Shown piece by piece: positions 8,013-15,846 of a stretch of DNA of 23,800 nt (its first letter is position 1; each line of letters opens with the position of its first letter). This DNA is from JBDHTS01 sp044220535 (GTDB lineage Bacteria; Pseudomonadota; Alphaproteobacteria; Micavibrionales; Micavibrionaceae), in assembly GCA_044220535.1 (NCBI GenBank), contig JBGAQU010000039.1:1-23800 (forward strand). Direction: 5' to 3'. The notes beneath the pieces were generated by a model. It worked only from the letters and a program-made list of their open reading frames with translations, was not told where the DNA came from and did no database searches. The position numbers were made by a program, and so were the translations under genes.

Positions 8013-8092
8013 TGTCATCCTCCGGCTTGACCGGAGGATCCATGTAATGCCGGGCCAGTGTATAGATCCTCCGGTCAAGCCGGAGGATGACA
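8013..8092. repeat. Paired palindromic repeat element between operon genes
   Basis: Positions 8013-8040 and 8065-8092 are perfect 28-bp inverted copies starting TGTCATCCTCCGG and ending CCGGAGGATGACA, separated by 24 bp. Each arm holds its own palindrome, TCCTCCGG-CTTGA-CCGGAGGA. The ends TGTCATCC/GGATGACA match those of the elements at 3123-3263 and 17023-17103 although the cores differ. It lies in the 153-bp gap between the SpsF-type gene and the oxidoreductase gene and could fold in the shared transcript. Confidence 0.9.
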
Positions 8093-8144
8093 TTTCTTGG
8101 ATGAACTTAAAGTAAAGTCCTTTTAAAATCACAAGGAAAGTCCC

Positions 8145-8900
8145 TTAACCCGCTTTCCTCGCAACCGCTTTCTCATCGCCCGCACTCTTCTGCTTCACGG
8201 CACCGTTGATCGCCAGCCATTCCGGATACCGCTCAAACAGATCCAGAATATCTTTATAGTCAAAATCAGGCTTCACCGGATACAGCGTCTCAAACACCCG
8301 CCGCACCAGCTCGTAATCATTCGGCTCGTCCACCGTCAGGCGGATATCCGTGCGGTACAAATCCTTCGGCACCGGCGTCTCGCCCGTTTTAAACATTTCC
8401 GCGTTCTGCGTGATGTAATACCCCCCATGCACCCGCAGATTGGGCGGGCACACCGGATCCATCTTCAAAAGCGCCGAGCGTTTAAAGCACCGCACATTTA
8501 GCCCGATCAGCACATCCTTATGCGTCGCCGAACAATCCAGGTCGTTCTCGATCAAATGCCGCACGGCCATATCGATCACCGCCGGGTCCATAATCGGGTT
8601 ATCGCCCGTCAACTGCACAATGATATCCGGGTTTTCCTCAGCCGATCCCTCAATTACCCGCTCTGTCACATCGTCCTCGGATCCGCGATACACAGGAATC
8701 CCCTCCCGCTCGCATGTATCCGCAATGATCTTGCAGGTCGGATTGACGGTCGTCAGGTATTTCACCTTCGTGACCGTCTCCGCCTTTAAAATCCGCTCAT
8801 ACATCCGCACAATCGTCGGCTTCCCGCCCAGCGGCAGCATCACTTTGCCTGGCAAACGGGTGGAGGACATACGCGCTTCAATCGTCGCTAAAACCTTCAT
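8145..8900 (-). CDS. spsF: SpsF-type cytidylyltransferase
   Basis: This protein of about 251 residues belongs to the SpsF/CTP_transf_3 group, which forms CMP- or CDP-activated sugars for spore-coat, flagellar and surface glycans. The nucleotide-binding start is clear: ATIEARMSSTRLPGKVMLPL then GGKP. QLTGDNPIMDP follows mid-protein (the metal and phosphate region), and LTVDEPNDYELV near the end is typical of the family. Three in-frame ATGs lie at 8918, 8909 and 8900; I take 8900 because family members start MKxxxxIxAR and GAGAAAG is about 9 bases upstream. It is probably the first gene of the downstream glycan operon and is divergent from the 322-residue gene. Which sugar it activates is unknown; a nonulosonate is plausible given the NeuB-type gene about 8 kb away. 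Confidence 0.88.
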   Translation of the reverse strand: MKVLATIEARMSSTRLPGKVMLPLGGKPTIVRMYERILKAETVTKVKYLTTVNPTCKIIADTCEREGIPVYRGSEDDVTERVIEGSAEENPDIIVQLTGDNPIMDPAVIDMAVRHLIENDLDCSATHKDVLIGLNVRCFKRSALLKMDPVCPPNLRVHGGYYITQNAEMFKTGETPVPKDLYRTDIRLTVDEPNDYELVRRVFETLYPVKPDFDYKDILDLFERYPEWLAINGAVKQKSAGDEKAVARKAG

Positions 8901-8924
8901 ATCATTCATCTTTCTCATTTTTAT

Positions 8925-8951
8925 TTGACGGAATAGATAAGATTATATAAA
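8925..8951 (+). promoter_or_regulatory. Possible promoter of the 322-residue gene
   Basis: TTGACG (8925-8930) and TATAAA (8946-8951) are separated by 15 bp, slightly short for a sigma-70 promoter. They lie 28 bp upstream of the ATG at 8979 in a short A/T-rich divergent gap. AGGAAAG, just before that ATG, is a good ribosome binding site. The promoter call is weak. Confidence 0.35.
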
Positions 8952-8978
8952 ACCTTTCCCCAACAGGAAAGATTTAAA

Positions 8979-9947
8979 ATGACCAGCGAAACCCATACTA
9001 TGACGGCCCCTGATAACGGCGCAACCGCTAACGTTAATCAGGCGCTGGTTGAATATTTGAAAACACAGCCAGAAATTAATCCATTAAAAGCAACATTCAG
9101 GGATGCGACTTGGCCTGCCAATATTATTGGTCTTCTTTCCACGGCCTGCACTCTTCCTTCAGCATGGCTTGATCCTGTTAATGGCGCATTTCGCGCCACT
9201 CAAGGCATAAGTGCTCTGACAAGTATCAGCATTCAAACATATCTTCAGTTAAAAGGTCGCCATCAGACATATACAGATTTGCGCGACCTCCAGCGTGGCA
9301 TTGATCCGGCAATCATTGTAAAACGCGCTGATATGAAAGATAAATCGCTGGCAGGACGTTTTGAAAGCTGGTGGATGGCCAACAGCGTCAATGTTACAGC
9401 TATCTGGGCAATAGGCAATTGTGGCCTTATGGCTACGTCGGGTATTGCCAGCCATCGCCCCGGCGAAACCATGACAGCGATTTTATGGGTTCCAACATAC
9501 ATTCTACGCCTTCTACCGGAAAAAAGCGTGTCTGCAGAAGCAGTTAAAAAAGCCTCTGCAGCAATCGACACCGCCGCGAGCACAGTCATAGTCGGCCCGT
9601 TCAATCTTGCCGCCAAAGCATTAAAAAACACTTCGATATATAAAGCGATCGCCAATTCATGGATTGCACAACAACCGCCGCTGGCTCTTTCGGCAATTTA
9701 CAATATCGGCTTTAAACGTGTCCCTGCGATTGCAAACGCGGTTATAGCGCAGGACCCTTTCTCCGTCGGCTGGATGCTGGGCGGTGTGGCACAGGATATT
9801 TTCACATCTGAAATCGATAAACGCTTCATTGGTCGCGGCAAAGGTTCAATCGTCGATTCGCCAGACGGACATGTGGTTGCTAAAAATATTCTTGAAGGCC
9901 GCGGATTGCGCACCATAAAAGAAATGCTTAGCCCGCGCCCGGCTTAG
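8979..9947 (+). CDS. Unrecognised 322-residue protein
   Basis: I do not recognise this protein. It is the only intact, clearly plus-strand gene in the window. It has a good ribosome binding site (AGGAAAG) and its own terminator, so it is very likely real. Moderately hydrophobic stretches occur near residues 44-65 (WPANIIGLLSTACTLPSAWL), 136-156 and 164-179 (MTAILWVPTYILRLLP), but they are interrupted by polar residues and do not make a confident membrane topology. There is no obvious signal peptide. A Ser/Ala-rich helix lies around 184-206 and a basic C-terminal part around 285-322. Codon use looks less GC-rich than in the neighbouring glycan genes, so it may have been acquired separately. 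No function is offered. Confidence 0.8.
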   Translation: MTSETHTMTAPDNGATANVNQALVEYLKTQPEINPLKATFRDATWPANIIGLLSTACTLPSAWLDPVNGAFRATQGISALTSISIQTYLQLKGRHQTYTDLRDLQRGIDPAIIVKRADMKDKSLAGRFESWWMANSVNVTAIWAIGNCGLMATSGIASHRPGETMTAILWVPTYILRLLPEKSVSAEAVKKASAAIDTAASTVIVGPFNLAAKALKNTSIYKAIANSWIAQQPPLALSAIYNIGFKRVPAIANAVIAQDPFSVGWMLGGVAQDIFTSEIDKRFIGRGKGSIVDSPDGHVVAKNILEGRGLRTIKEMLSPRPA

Positions 9948-9952
9948 GCTGA

Positions 9953-9978
9953 AAGGAAAAGCCTGTAGGCTTTTCCTT
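9953..9978. terminator. Bidirectional intrinsic terminator
   Basis: The 11-bp perfect stem AAGGAAAAGCC / GGCTTTTCCTT surrounds the loop TGTA. It starts 6 bp after the stop of the 322-residue gene and ends 13 bp before the stop of the convergent dioxygenase gene. The T-rich 3' arm is present on both strands, so it can end transcripts from either side. Confidence 0.85.
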
Positions 9979-9991
9979 ACTGCAATCTTAG

Positions 9992-10408
9992 TTACGGCTG
10001 CATATTGGCTTTTGACCTTAACATATCAAAAAACCTTTGATTGTAATCCATCTGTTTCCCAAGCCACATCGACCCGTCCAGATGGTCTTTCAGGTCATCG
10101 CCCGTTTCCGGATGGATCAGGATCGACAGGCCTTTACTGTTCATCTGCAGCCATTGCACAATCCGCCCGAACCCTTCCGGCCGGATATAGACCGCGAAAT
10201 TCGGCGCCGTATGCGGGCCAACTGGGCCTATGGCATGGCTTGGGCCGATCAGGTCGTCCGCGAACAGGGTTTCAACAGATTGTGCGACCCTGTCCGCCGC
10301 GGCCTTATCATTCGCCCCATGATAAATGTGCAGATGATATCCTTCGATGGCCTGTATCGCCTTATCCCATTGCTGCTTCAATGTTTGTTGTTCCGTTCCA
10401 TTGGTCAT
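9992..10408 (-). CDS. DOPA 4,5-dioxygenase family protein
   Basis: This 138-residue protein matches the small DOPA 4,5-dioxygenase family, which cleaves catechol rings with a non-haem metal. The likely metal or catalytic histidines are H25 and H27 (GYHLHIYHG), H66 (GPVGPHTAPNF), H99 (LSILIHPETGDD) and H109 (KDHLDGSMWLG). The length is normal for bacterial members. The start is firm: AAGGAG lies 6 bases before the ATG. It is cytoplasmic. It is divergent from a LysR-type regulator gene, a usual layout for a regulator and its target, but that regulator is broken. In bacteria the natural substrate is mostly unknown; a role in aromatic breakdown is an inference. Confidence 0.88.
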   Translation of the reverse strand: MTNGTEQQTLKQQWDKAIQAIEGYHLHIYHGANDKAAADRVAQSVETLFADDLIGPSHAIGPVGPHTAPNFAVYIRPEGFGRIVQWLQMNSKGLSILIHPETGDDLKDHLDGSMWLGKQMDYNQRFFDMLRSKANMQP

Positions 10409-10514
10409 TTCAATCTCCTTGTTTAAACCATCATGATTGATGGCCTGAAGAAATTACTTTCGATTTATCCATAGATAAAATATTATAATTTTATAATTAT
10501 GATAGGGAATTCTT
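10409..10514. promoter_or_regulatory. Divergent control region with palindrome
   Basis: This 106-bp A/T-rich gap separates the dioxygenase and regulator genes. Positions 10428-10443 form a palindrome, CCATCA-TGAT-TGATGG, close upstream of the dioxygenase start; it is a candidate operator. On the plus strand TATAAT occurs at 10484-10489 and again at 10492-10497, with no good -35 box, as expected for an activator-dependent or weak promoter. Which protein binds here now is unclear because the neighbouring regulator is broken. Confidence 0.5.
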
Positions 10515-11245
10515 ATGATACCGTCCGCAACAGACTTGACTTACTTCATGGAAATCGCGCACACGGCCAACGTTTCCCGCGCGGCCGAACGCCTGTCCAT
10601 CAGCCAGCCGTCTTTGTCCATGGCCATCCGGCGGCTGGAAAAATTGGTGTTTACACAATCGGCTGCCACCCGTCCGTCGGTCTTCACGGCCTATCCGGCT
10701 TTCTGCCCGGCCTGATGACCCAATACCCTGACCTTGAAATCCGCCTGCGCCACGATCTCTCCCGCCATATCGCGGAGGATATCATCAGCATGAAGGCGGA
10801 TCTGGGAATCGTGGTCAACCCCGTCCGCCATCCCGATCTGGTCATTCACCGCCTGTGTGGCGATACGGTCACGCTCTGGGCATCGGCCAAACCAAACCCA
10901 GAAACCCAGGACCTGAAAAACGGAAAAGCCGTCCTGATCTGCGACCCGGATCTGATGCAGTCGCAACGCATTATAAAACAACTGGAAAAAATGAAATGGG
11001 GCTTTGCCCGGATTCTCGTATCAAACAATCTGGACATCATCGCCGATCTCGCCGGACAGCGCTGCGGTATCGGCATCCTGCCAGGCCAGGTCGCCATGCG
11101 CGCACGTAAAAAACTGACCACCGTGCCAAAGGCACCTGAATATCAGGACGATCACTGCCTGATATTCCGCATGGAAAACAAATCCGTGCAATCTATTCAA
11201 ACGATTGGCCAGGCCATCTGCGATTTCTATAAAAAGACAGCGTAG
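10515..11245 (+). pseudogene. LysR-type regulator, internal deletion and frame shift
   Basis: The 5' part encodes a good LysR winged helix-turn-helix: LTYFMEIAHTANVSRAAERL then SISQPSLSMAIRRLEKL. Directly after this, at about 10640-10652, the sequence jumps into another frame and continues as the effector-binding domain (TIGCHPSVGLHGLSGFLPGL through AGQRCGIGILPG to the stop at 11245). The wing end and linker helix, about 45-60 codons in intact family members, are missing and the two parts are out of frame. The first frame reads only about 20 more codons before a stop. The gene starts at an ATG with AGGGAA upstream, divergent from the dioxygenase gene. A shortened DNA-binding peptide of 66 residues could still be made. 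I see no repeat or insertion sequence at the junction. Confidence 0.85.
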
Positions 11246-11405
11246 CGCTTTTTTTAACAACCATAACAAGAACATGTATGATGGTGTCATCATCAGTAAA
11301 CCTGCGTCCATCCTTGTTTATCTGCGGTTAAACCTCGCTACATACGCACGCATGAAAAACAGACAAAATCAAAAATCCCGACGAACGAACTGATATCGAT
11401 TTTGT

Positions 11406-12506
11406 TTACGCCGACTTCGCCTTCTTCGTGATCGCAATCCGCACTTCGCCTTCCGGCCCCAGGATATCCTTGCCGTATTTGGTCGCCAGATACTTGCCCA
11501 TATCGTCATAAATTTTCGGGCCGCTCTGGTACTTCGACTCCAGCGCCGCCATAGGGCGCAGCAGGTCCAGGATCTCGGATTCGTAATAATAGGTGCGCAG
11601 CGCGAAATTATTATCCAGAAAAGTGTAAATAATGCCGTGGCGGATTTGCATGGTTTTCAGCACCTGCTTGATATCCGCCGCGTCATAGGCGCGCAGCAGG
11701 TTTTTCAGGCGGTCGTACAGGTCCCAGTAAAACCCGCCCGCACCATACAGGTACAGCCAGTAACAGCCGCCTTCCGCCGTGATGCGGTAATGTTCCTTCG
11801 TGCCGCCGATGCAATCCAGCGTATGATGCAGCACGCCGTTGGAAGCCACGAAATCGAAGCTGTTGGACTCAAAATCTTTCAGGTTGGTCACATCGCTGCG
11901 TTTGATCACGACCTTGTCGGCCACGCCGTGACGCGCCGCCTGGACCTTGCAGAAATCCAGGCTTTCCTGTCCGATATCGACCGCCCAGGATTCTTTCGCG
12001 CCCATTTTTGCCATGGCGATGGCCAAACGGCCCGTGCCGCAGCCGCCGTCGAAGCAGCGCTTGCCTTTGAACCATGCCTCGTCATAGCCGGTGGCTTTCA
12101 GCCGGTCGACAACCAGTTGAATCGAATGGTCGTAGACGTCATCGTTATAGGTAGTCCACGCCGCCTCGAACAGTTTTTCCACGCGCTCCGCATCGCCGAA
12201 CATGCGTCCGGCGGCTTCGTTGGGCAGCATGTCCTTTTCGATCTTTTTCGTCTCTTCCAGGACGGTGATCTGCTTGTCCAGCGCGGCGCTCAGTGTCGCC
12301 CATGGATTTTCATTCGGGTTGGCGATGATATGTTCCATGGTCAGCAGGATCGATACCATGGTCTGGATCTTGTTGAACAGGCGAAGCCCCCCGCCATTCA
12401 GGGAGGATGACAACGCCTCATAAGCCTGCAATTTGCTTTCCACATCAGGCGGAAAAACATAAGTGGTTTCAACATTTTTCGGCATGGCTGCAGCGGTGCT
12501 TTTCAT
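11406..12506 (-). CDS. Class I SAM-dependent methyltransferase
   Basis: This 366-residue protein has a methyltransferase core from about 145: motif I CFDGGCGTGRLAIAMAKMGA at 151-170, an acidic VDIGQ at 176-180, DVTNL, and NGVLHH at 223-228. The first 140 residues are mostly helical and contain no motif I recognise. The C-terminal 100 residues include LYGAGGFYWDLYDRLKNLLR, which fits substrate binding. I take the ATG at 12506 because GGGAG lies about 10 bases upstream; a longer frame reaches 12554 without such a site. It lies 63 bp after the 636-residue gene and is probably the last gene of the NeuB operon. Methylation of a sugar or glycan is likely from context, not proven. Confidence 0.85.
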   Translation of the reverse strand: MKSTAAAMPKNVETTYVFPPDVESKLQAYEALSSSLNGGGLRLFNKIQTMVSILLTMEHIIANPNENPWATLSAALDKQITVLEETKKIEKDMLPNEAAGRMFGDAERVEKLFEAAWTTYNDDVYDHSIQLVVDRLKATGYDEAWFKGKRCFDGGCGTGRLAIAMAKMGAKESWAVDIGQESLDFCKVQAARHGVADKVVIKRSDVTNLKDFESNSFDFVASNGVLHHTLDCIGGTKEHYRITAEGGCYWLYLYGAGGFYWDLYDRLKNLLRAYDAADIKQVLKTMQIRHGIIYTFLDNNFALRTYYYESEILDLLRPMAALESKYQSGPKIYDDMGKYLATKYGKDILGPEGEVRIAITKKAKSA

Positions 12507-12569
12507 TAAAATTCGTCTCCCTTGAAAATGATAGCCGGACAGTACCAGACGCAATACGGGAAGTCCAGC

Positions 12570-14480
12570 CTAGGAACCCGGTCTGTCCACCGGCTTCATA
12601 ACCGCCTGCGGACCGTGCAATTGCCTATAATTTTCAATGACAAAAGCCAGCCTGTCCTGCCGGGAAAGATCCGGCATTGCCAGCGCCTCGAACCACAGCC
12701 GGACGATCTCGCCCATCCGCTCATGCCCCTTCGCATCGCGGAACGGGTCCAGCCGGTCCAGATAATCCTTCCAGCCTTCGATCGCCTCTGCTGAAAAAAT
12801 GCCGTCATCGACCTGTTTCACGATGGCAGCAAGCTGGTCCGCATCCGTTACGAACAGCGATGCCGGGACCGTCGCCCGGTAATTATCGGCGATGCAATCC
12901 CATTCGTCGTAAAACGCATGGGGCACTTCCTCGCTCCCCGACTCGATCAGCGCGGAATTGAACCCGCCCAGCCCCACCGCGAAATCGATATGGCGAAACA
13001 CGGGCTGCAGCGGCGTCACATCGATCCCCGCCTTGGCCCAGTAACATGTGCCCGCCGCCTGCAACGCCGCAAAGCGCTGCTGCAGCGCGGATGGCAAATC
13101 CACCGGCCTTTGCGGCTTCACCACGAACAGGCTGTTGCGGCTGGCCTCCATGATGTCGGCCATGACCTCGTAAAAACGCTGCTTCGCCGCCAGCGGCAGC
13201 AGCCGCGCCCGCGCACAGGACAAATCGAACACGCCGATAACGCGGCGTCCGCTTTCCTTGGCTGTCCTGATCGCATCGGCAAAATCCGGCGACAAAGGCG
13301 CATCCCGCATGAAATGCTTGTAATACCCGTTCAGGAAGGTCACATCCCACCGCTTGGTGCCGGCCTTCTTCCCCGCCATGTCCAGCGATGCATGGCACCA
13401 CTTCCCCCAGCCGATATACTGCATCTGGTCGACAGGCCTGGAAAGTTGCGGCAGCACATACCCGCTGGCGCTGAAATCATAAGTCAGGTCGACCCCGCCG
13501 CATGCCTTCTCCAGCGCATGCGTATGCGGGATCAGCGACAGATTGCTATCCCCGTGGTGGATATGCAGGCGAATGCCATGCGTTTTGAAAAGCTGCAGCC
13601 ATTGCTGAAAATACCGGTTGTATTCAATAACCCCGGCATAACCGATCCACTCCTTCAACGAAAGGAAAGGCCTCAACGCAAAAAATGCTTTAAATGTCAC
13701 GGCAAGCAATTGACCCGATAGTGAAACCCGCTCTTTCCAGGGCAGGCCTGCCACCATGCTATGCGTATAACCAAACCCCTTGGCTCTTAATTCGGTGCCA
13801 TGATCGGCGCCGCTCTCATCGTAAAACTGCACCTGCTCCGGCTTCAGCCCCGATCGTTCAAACCAGAACAGATCGGACATCGCGCCCGCCTTGCCAAACC
13901 CATGGAAATGCGCGATGCCCAGTTTTAAGGATGGGTCACGTGGCCTTGGCAAAGGCCGCATCATGAATTTCATCGCCAGCCAGGGCAGCGTCGCCGTCAT
14001 TTTCAACAGCGCCACAGGGAAAATCGGCCCTTTGGCCTTAATGCCATGCACATGGCGCAGATAGCTGCGCACGATGGGGGAGGTTTCATACAGGTCGCGA
14101 TCATGCCGGTAATCCGGATCCGCCAGCACTGCCTCCCAATACGCGACAGGCGCATAAAGCTCAAGCGTCAACAGCCGCCGGAACCAGATGGCGATATCGT
14201 CCCGGTCAATGCAATCCGGAAAAAATCGTCGCAATCTTTCCAGATCGAGAGTGCCCAGCATGCTTTCAACATGGTCATGCACACGGCGTTCGATCTGCCA
14301 CGTCAGGTTCCGCCCGTCCGCGCCCTTAAAGTCGCCGACGCTTTTTTCGAAGAAGGATATTTTGAAATTATGCTCTTTGGCGTTCAGGTCGCGTTTATCG
14401 GCAAGATAAACAAAGCTGTTTTTCCTGCCCAGCCAGAGCCGCCAGAACGGCAAACGACTTTGATGGCCGACGATCGTCAT
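12570..14480 (-). CDS. Unrecognised 636-residue glycan-cluster protein
   Basis: I cannot name this family. The C-terminal half has features of a surface-polysaccharide GT-B protein: RVIGVFDLSCAR near 425, SLFVVKPQRPVD (a strand followed by KP, comparable to KPHP) near 468-480, and FAVGLGGFNSALIESGSEEV near 530-550, which resembles the G-x-S-xx-E element that holds a donor sugar in such folds. The middle has GIAHFHGFGKAGAMSDLFWF and IRLHIHHGDSNLSL. The N-terminal 180 residues are helical and acidic/basic mixed. There is no signal peptide. Its ATG overlaps the stop of the amidase gene by 4 bp (ATGA), so the two are probably co-translated. A transferase acting late in assembly is the most likely role, as an inference. 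Confidence 0.8.
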   Translation of the reverse strand: MTIVGHQSRLPFWRLWLGRKNSFVYLADKRDLNAKEHNFKISFFEKSVGDFKGADGRNLTWQIERRVHDHVESMLGTLDLERLRRFFPDCIDRDDIAIWFRRLLTLELYAPVAYWEAVLADPDYRHDRDLYETSPIVRSYLRHVHGIKAKGPIFPVALLKMTATLPWLAMKFMMRPLPRPRDPSLKLGIAHFHGFGKAGAMSDLFWFERSGLKPEQVQFYDESGADHGTELRAKGFGYTHSMVAGLPWKERVSLSGQLLAVTFKAFFALRPFLSLKEWIGYAGVIEYNRYFQQWLQLFKTHGIRLHIHHGDSNLSLIPHTHALEKACGGVDLTYDFSASGYVLPQLSRPVDQMQYIGWGKWCHASLDMAGKKAGTKRWDVTFLNGYYKHFMRDAPLSPDFADAIRTAKESGRRVIGVFDLSCARARLLPLAAKQRFYEVMADIMEASRNSLFVVKPQRPVDLPSALQQRFAALQAAGTCYWAKAGIDVTPLQPVFRHIDFAVGLGGFNSALIESGSEEVPHAFYDEWDCIADNYRATVPASLFVTDADQLAAIVKQVDDGIFSAEAIEGWKDYLDRLDPFRDAKGHERMGEIVRLWFEALAMPDLSRQDRLAFVIENYRQLHGPQAVMKPVDRPGS

Positions 14481-15844
14481 GCCGTCTTGCGGGCTTTACC
14501 CTGCGCAGCCACCGACACAGCAATCTCCGCTACGCCCGGCATTACCTTGGCGGCGAAGTCCAGCAGCTGGTCATCCGCATATTTGGCCGCCACGAATGTC
14601 ACCCCCACGGGCAGACCGTTCGGACCTTTCAGCAACGGCAGGGAAATCGCGGGCGCACCTGTCAACGTCCAGATCAGCGACGAATCTTTAGATTCCAACT
14701 GATCCACAGAAACTGCCTCACCCGCTGTTGAAGGCAGGATCAGGATATCAGTTTCATGCATCATACTGTCCACAACACGGGTCAGATTCTCCTGTTCTTC
14801 CAGCGCCTTGAAATACATGTCGGAGGTGATCGACTTCGCCCGCTCCACGATCTCCTGGAAGATCGGACTGATGAATTTGTGTTGGCTCAATTCGCGCTGG
14901 AAATAATAGGCGAGGCTGCGGTCATAAATAGTTTCATGCGTCGCATGCGCGGTTGCCAGTTTCTGGGTCAAATCCAGTTCGACAATCTCGACATCCGGAC
15001 GGTTGCCCAGCTGCAAGGCCAGTTCTTCAATCTTGCGGCGGCTATCTTCCGTCACATTTTCATGCCCCGGCGCCTTGGCCAGCGCGACACGCCATTTCGT
15101 CTTGCCCGCGAAGCGTTTGGCGCTGGATGCAAAACCGCGTTCCACCATAGGGTAGTTGATGCTGCGCACCCGCAAGGCCTGCAGCAGCAAATTGGCGTCC
15201 GCCACACTGCGCGTCATCCAGCCGATCGTGTCCAGCGTGTCGCAGGTCTTCAAAACCCCCGTGCGCGGAATCACGCCGAAAGACGGCTTGAATCCGACCA
15301 CGCCGTTATAACTCGCAGGCCGCGCAATCGATCCCGCGCTCTGCGTCCCCAGCGCCGCCGGCGCCATGCCCGTCGCCACCGCAACGGCTGTGCCCGTGGA
15401 CGATGTGCCCGCAATATAGCCTTCATGCCACGGGTTCAGCGTATCCGGCGGCGTATGCACAGCGAATTCCGCCGTCGTCGTTTTGCCCAGGATCTGCGCG
15501 CCCGTGAATTTCGCCTGTGTCACAACCCGCGCATCGTTGCCCGGCCAGTACCCGGCCCGCGTCGGCGACCCCATGCTGTTCGGATGGTCGACCGTGTTGA
15601 AAATGTCTTTCACGCCCAGCGGCGCACCCGCCAGCATTGGGAACGGCTTTTCCTTCGCCCAGTCGGTCTTGTCCATCGCCTTCGCGGCATTCATCACCGC
15701 CTCGGCATCAAAATACGACCAGGCTTTTAAGGATCCGTTCAGCCGCTCGATCACCTCAACGCATTGCGCAGCCCACTCGCTAGGCTTCAGCTTGCCATCG
15801 CGAACGGCCTTTGTGCCTTCAGTTAAAAGTATGGGGGATTTCAT
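14477..15844 (-). CDS. Amidase-signature enzyme (GatA/FAAH-like)
   Basis: This 455-residue protein is a member of the amidase-signature family. The Ser-cisSer-Lys catalytic set is visible: K79 in GAPLGVKDIF, the cis-Ser in GTSSTG at 146-151, and nucleophile S172 in GTQSAGSIARPA. The family's GGSSGG is altered to GTSSTG, but the serines remain. The length and fold match GatA-type and other amidases that hydrolyse amides and release ammonia. It starts 2 bp after the stop of the sugar amidotransferase and overlaps the 636-residue gene, so it belongs to the glycan operon. That is an uncommon place for an amidase. It could supply ammonia to the amidotransferase or remove an amide from a sugar. No signal peptide, so it acts in the cytoplasm. 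Confidence 0.92.
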   Translation of the reverse strand: MKSPILLTEGTKAVRDGKLKPSEWAAQCVEVIERLNGSLKAWSYFDAEAVMNAAKAMDKTDWAKEKPFPMLAGAPLGVKDIFNTVDHPNSMGSPTRAGYWPGNDARVVTQAKFTGAQILGKTTTAEFAVHTPPDTLNPWHEGYIAGTSSTGTAVAVATGMAPAALGTQSAGSIARPASYNGVVGFKPSFGVIPRTGVLKTCDTLDTIGWMTRSVADANLLLQALRVRSINYPMVERGFASSAKRFAGKTKWRVALAKAPGHENVTEDSRRKIEELALQLGNRPDVEIVELDLTQKLATAHATHETIYDRSLAYYFQRELSQHKFISPIFQEIVERAKSITSDMYFKALEEQENLTRVVDSMMHETDILILPSTAGEAVSVDQLESKDSSLIWTLTGAPAISLPLLKGPNGLPVGVTFVAAKYADDQLLDFAAKVMPGVAEIAVSVAAQGKARKTA

Positions 15845-15846
15845 CT

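Noticed and set aside
8013..8092. Intrinsic terminator ending transcription between SpsF-type and oxidoreductase genes
   Set aside because: The hairpin is strong but no T-run follows on the minus strand, and the same architecture occurs inside a coding gene, so it is better called a repeat; partial termination cannot be excluded.
12883..13401. Minus-strand frame of 172 codons rich in Gly/Ala within the 636-residue gene
   Set aside because: It is an alternative frame of a longer coherent gene.
14756..15730. Plus-strand frame of 324 codons opposite the amidase gene
   Set aside because: The composition is very rich in Arg and His and no motif is present; the opposite strand has all amidase signature motifs.
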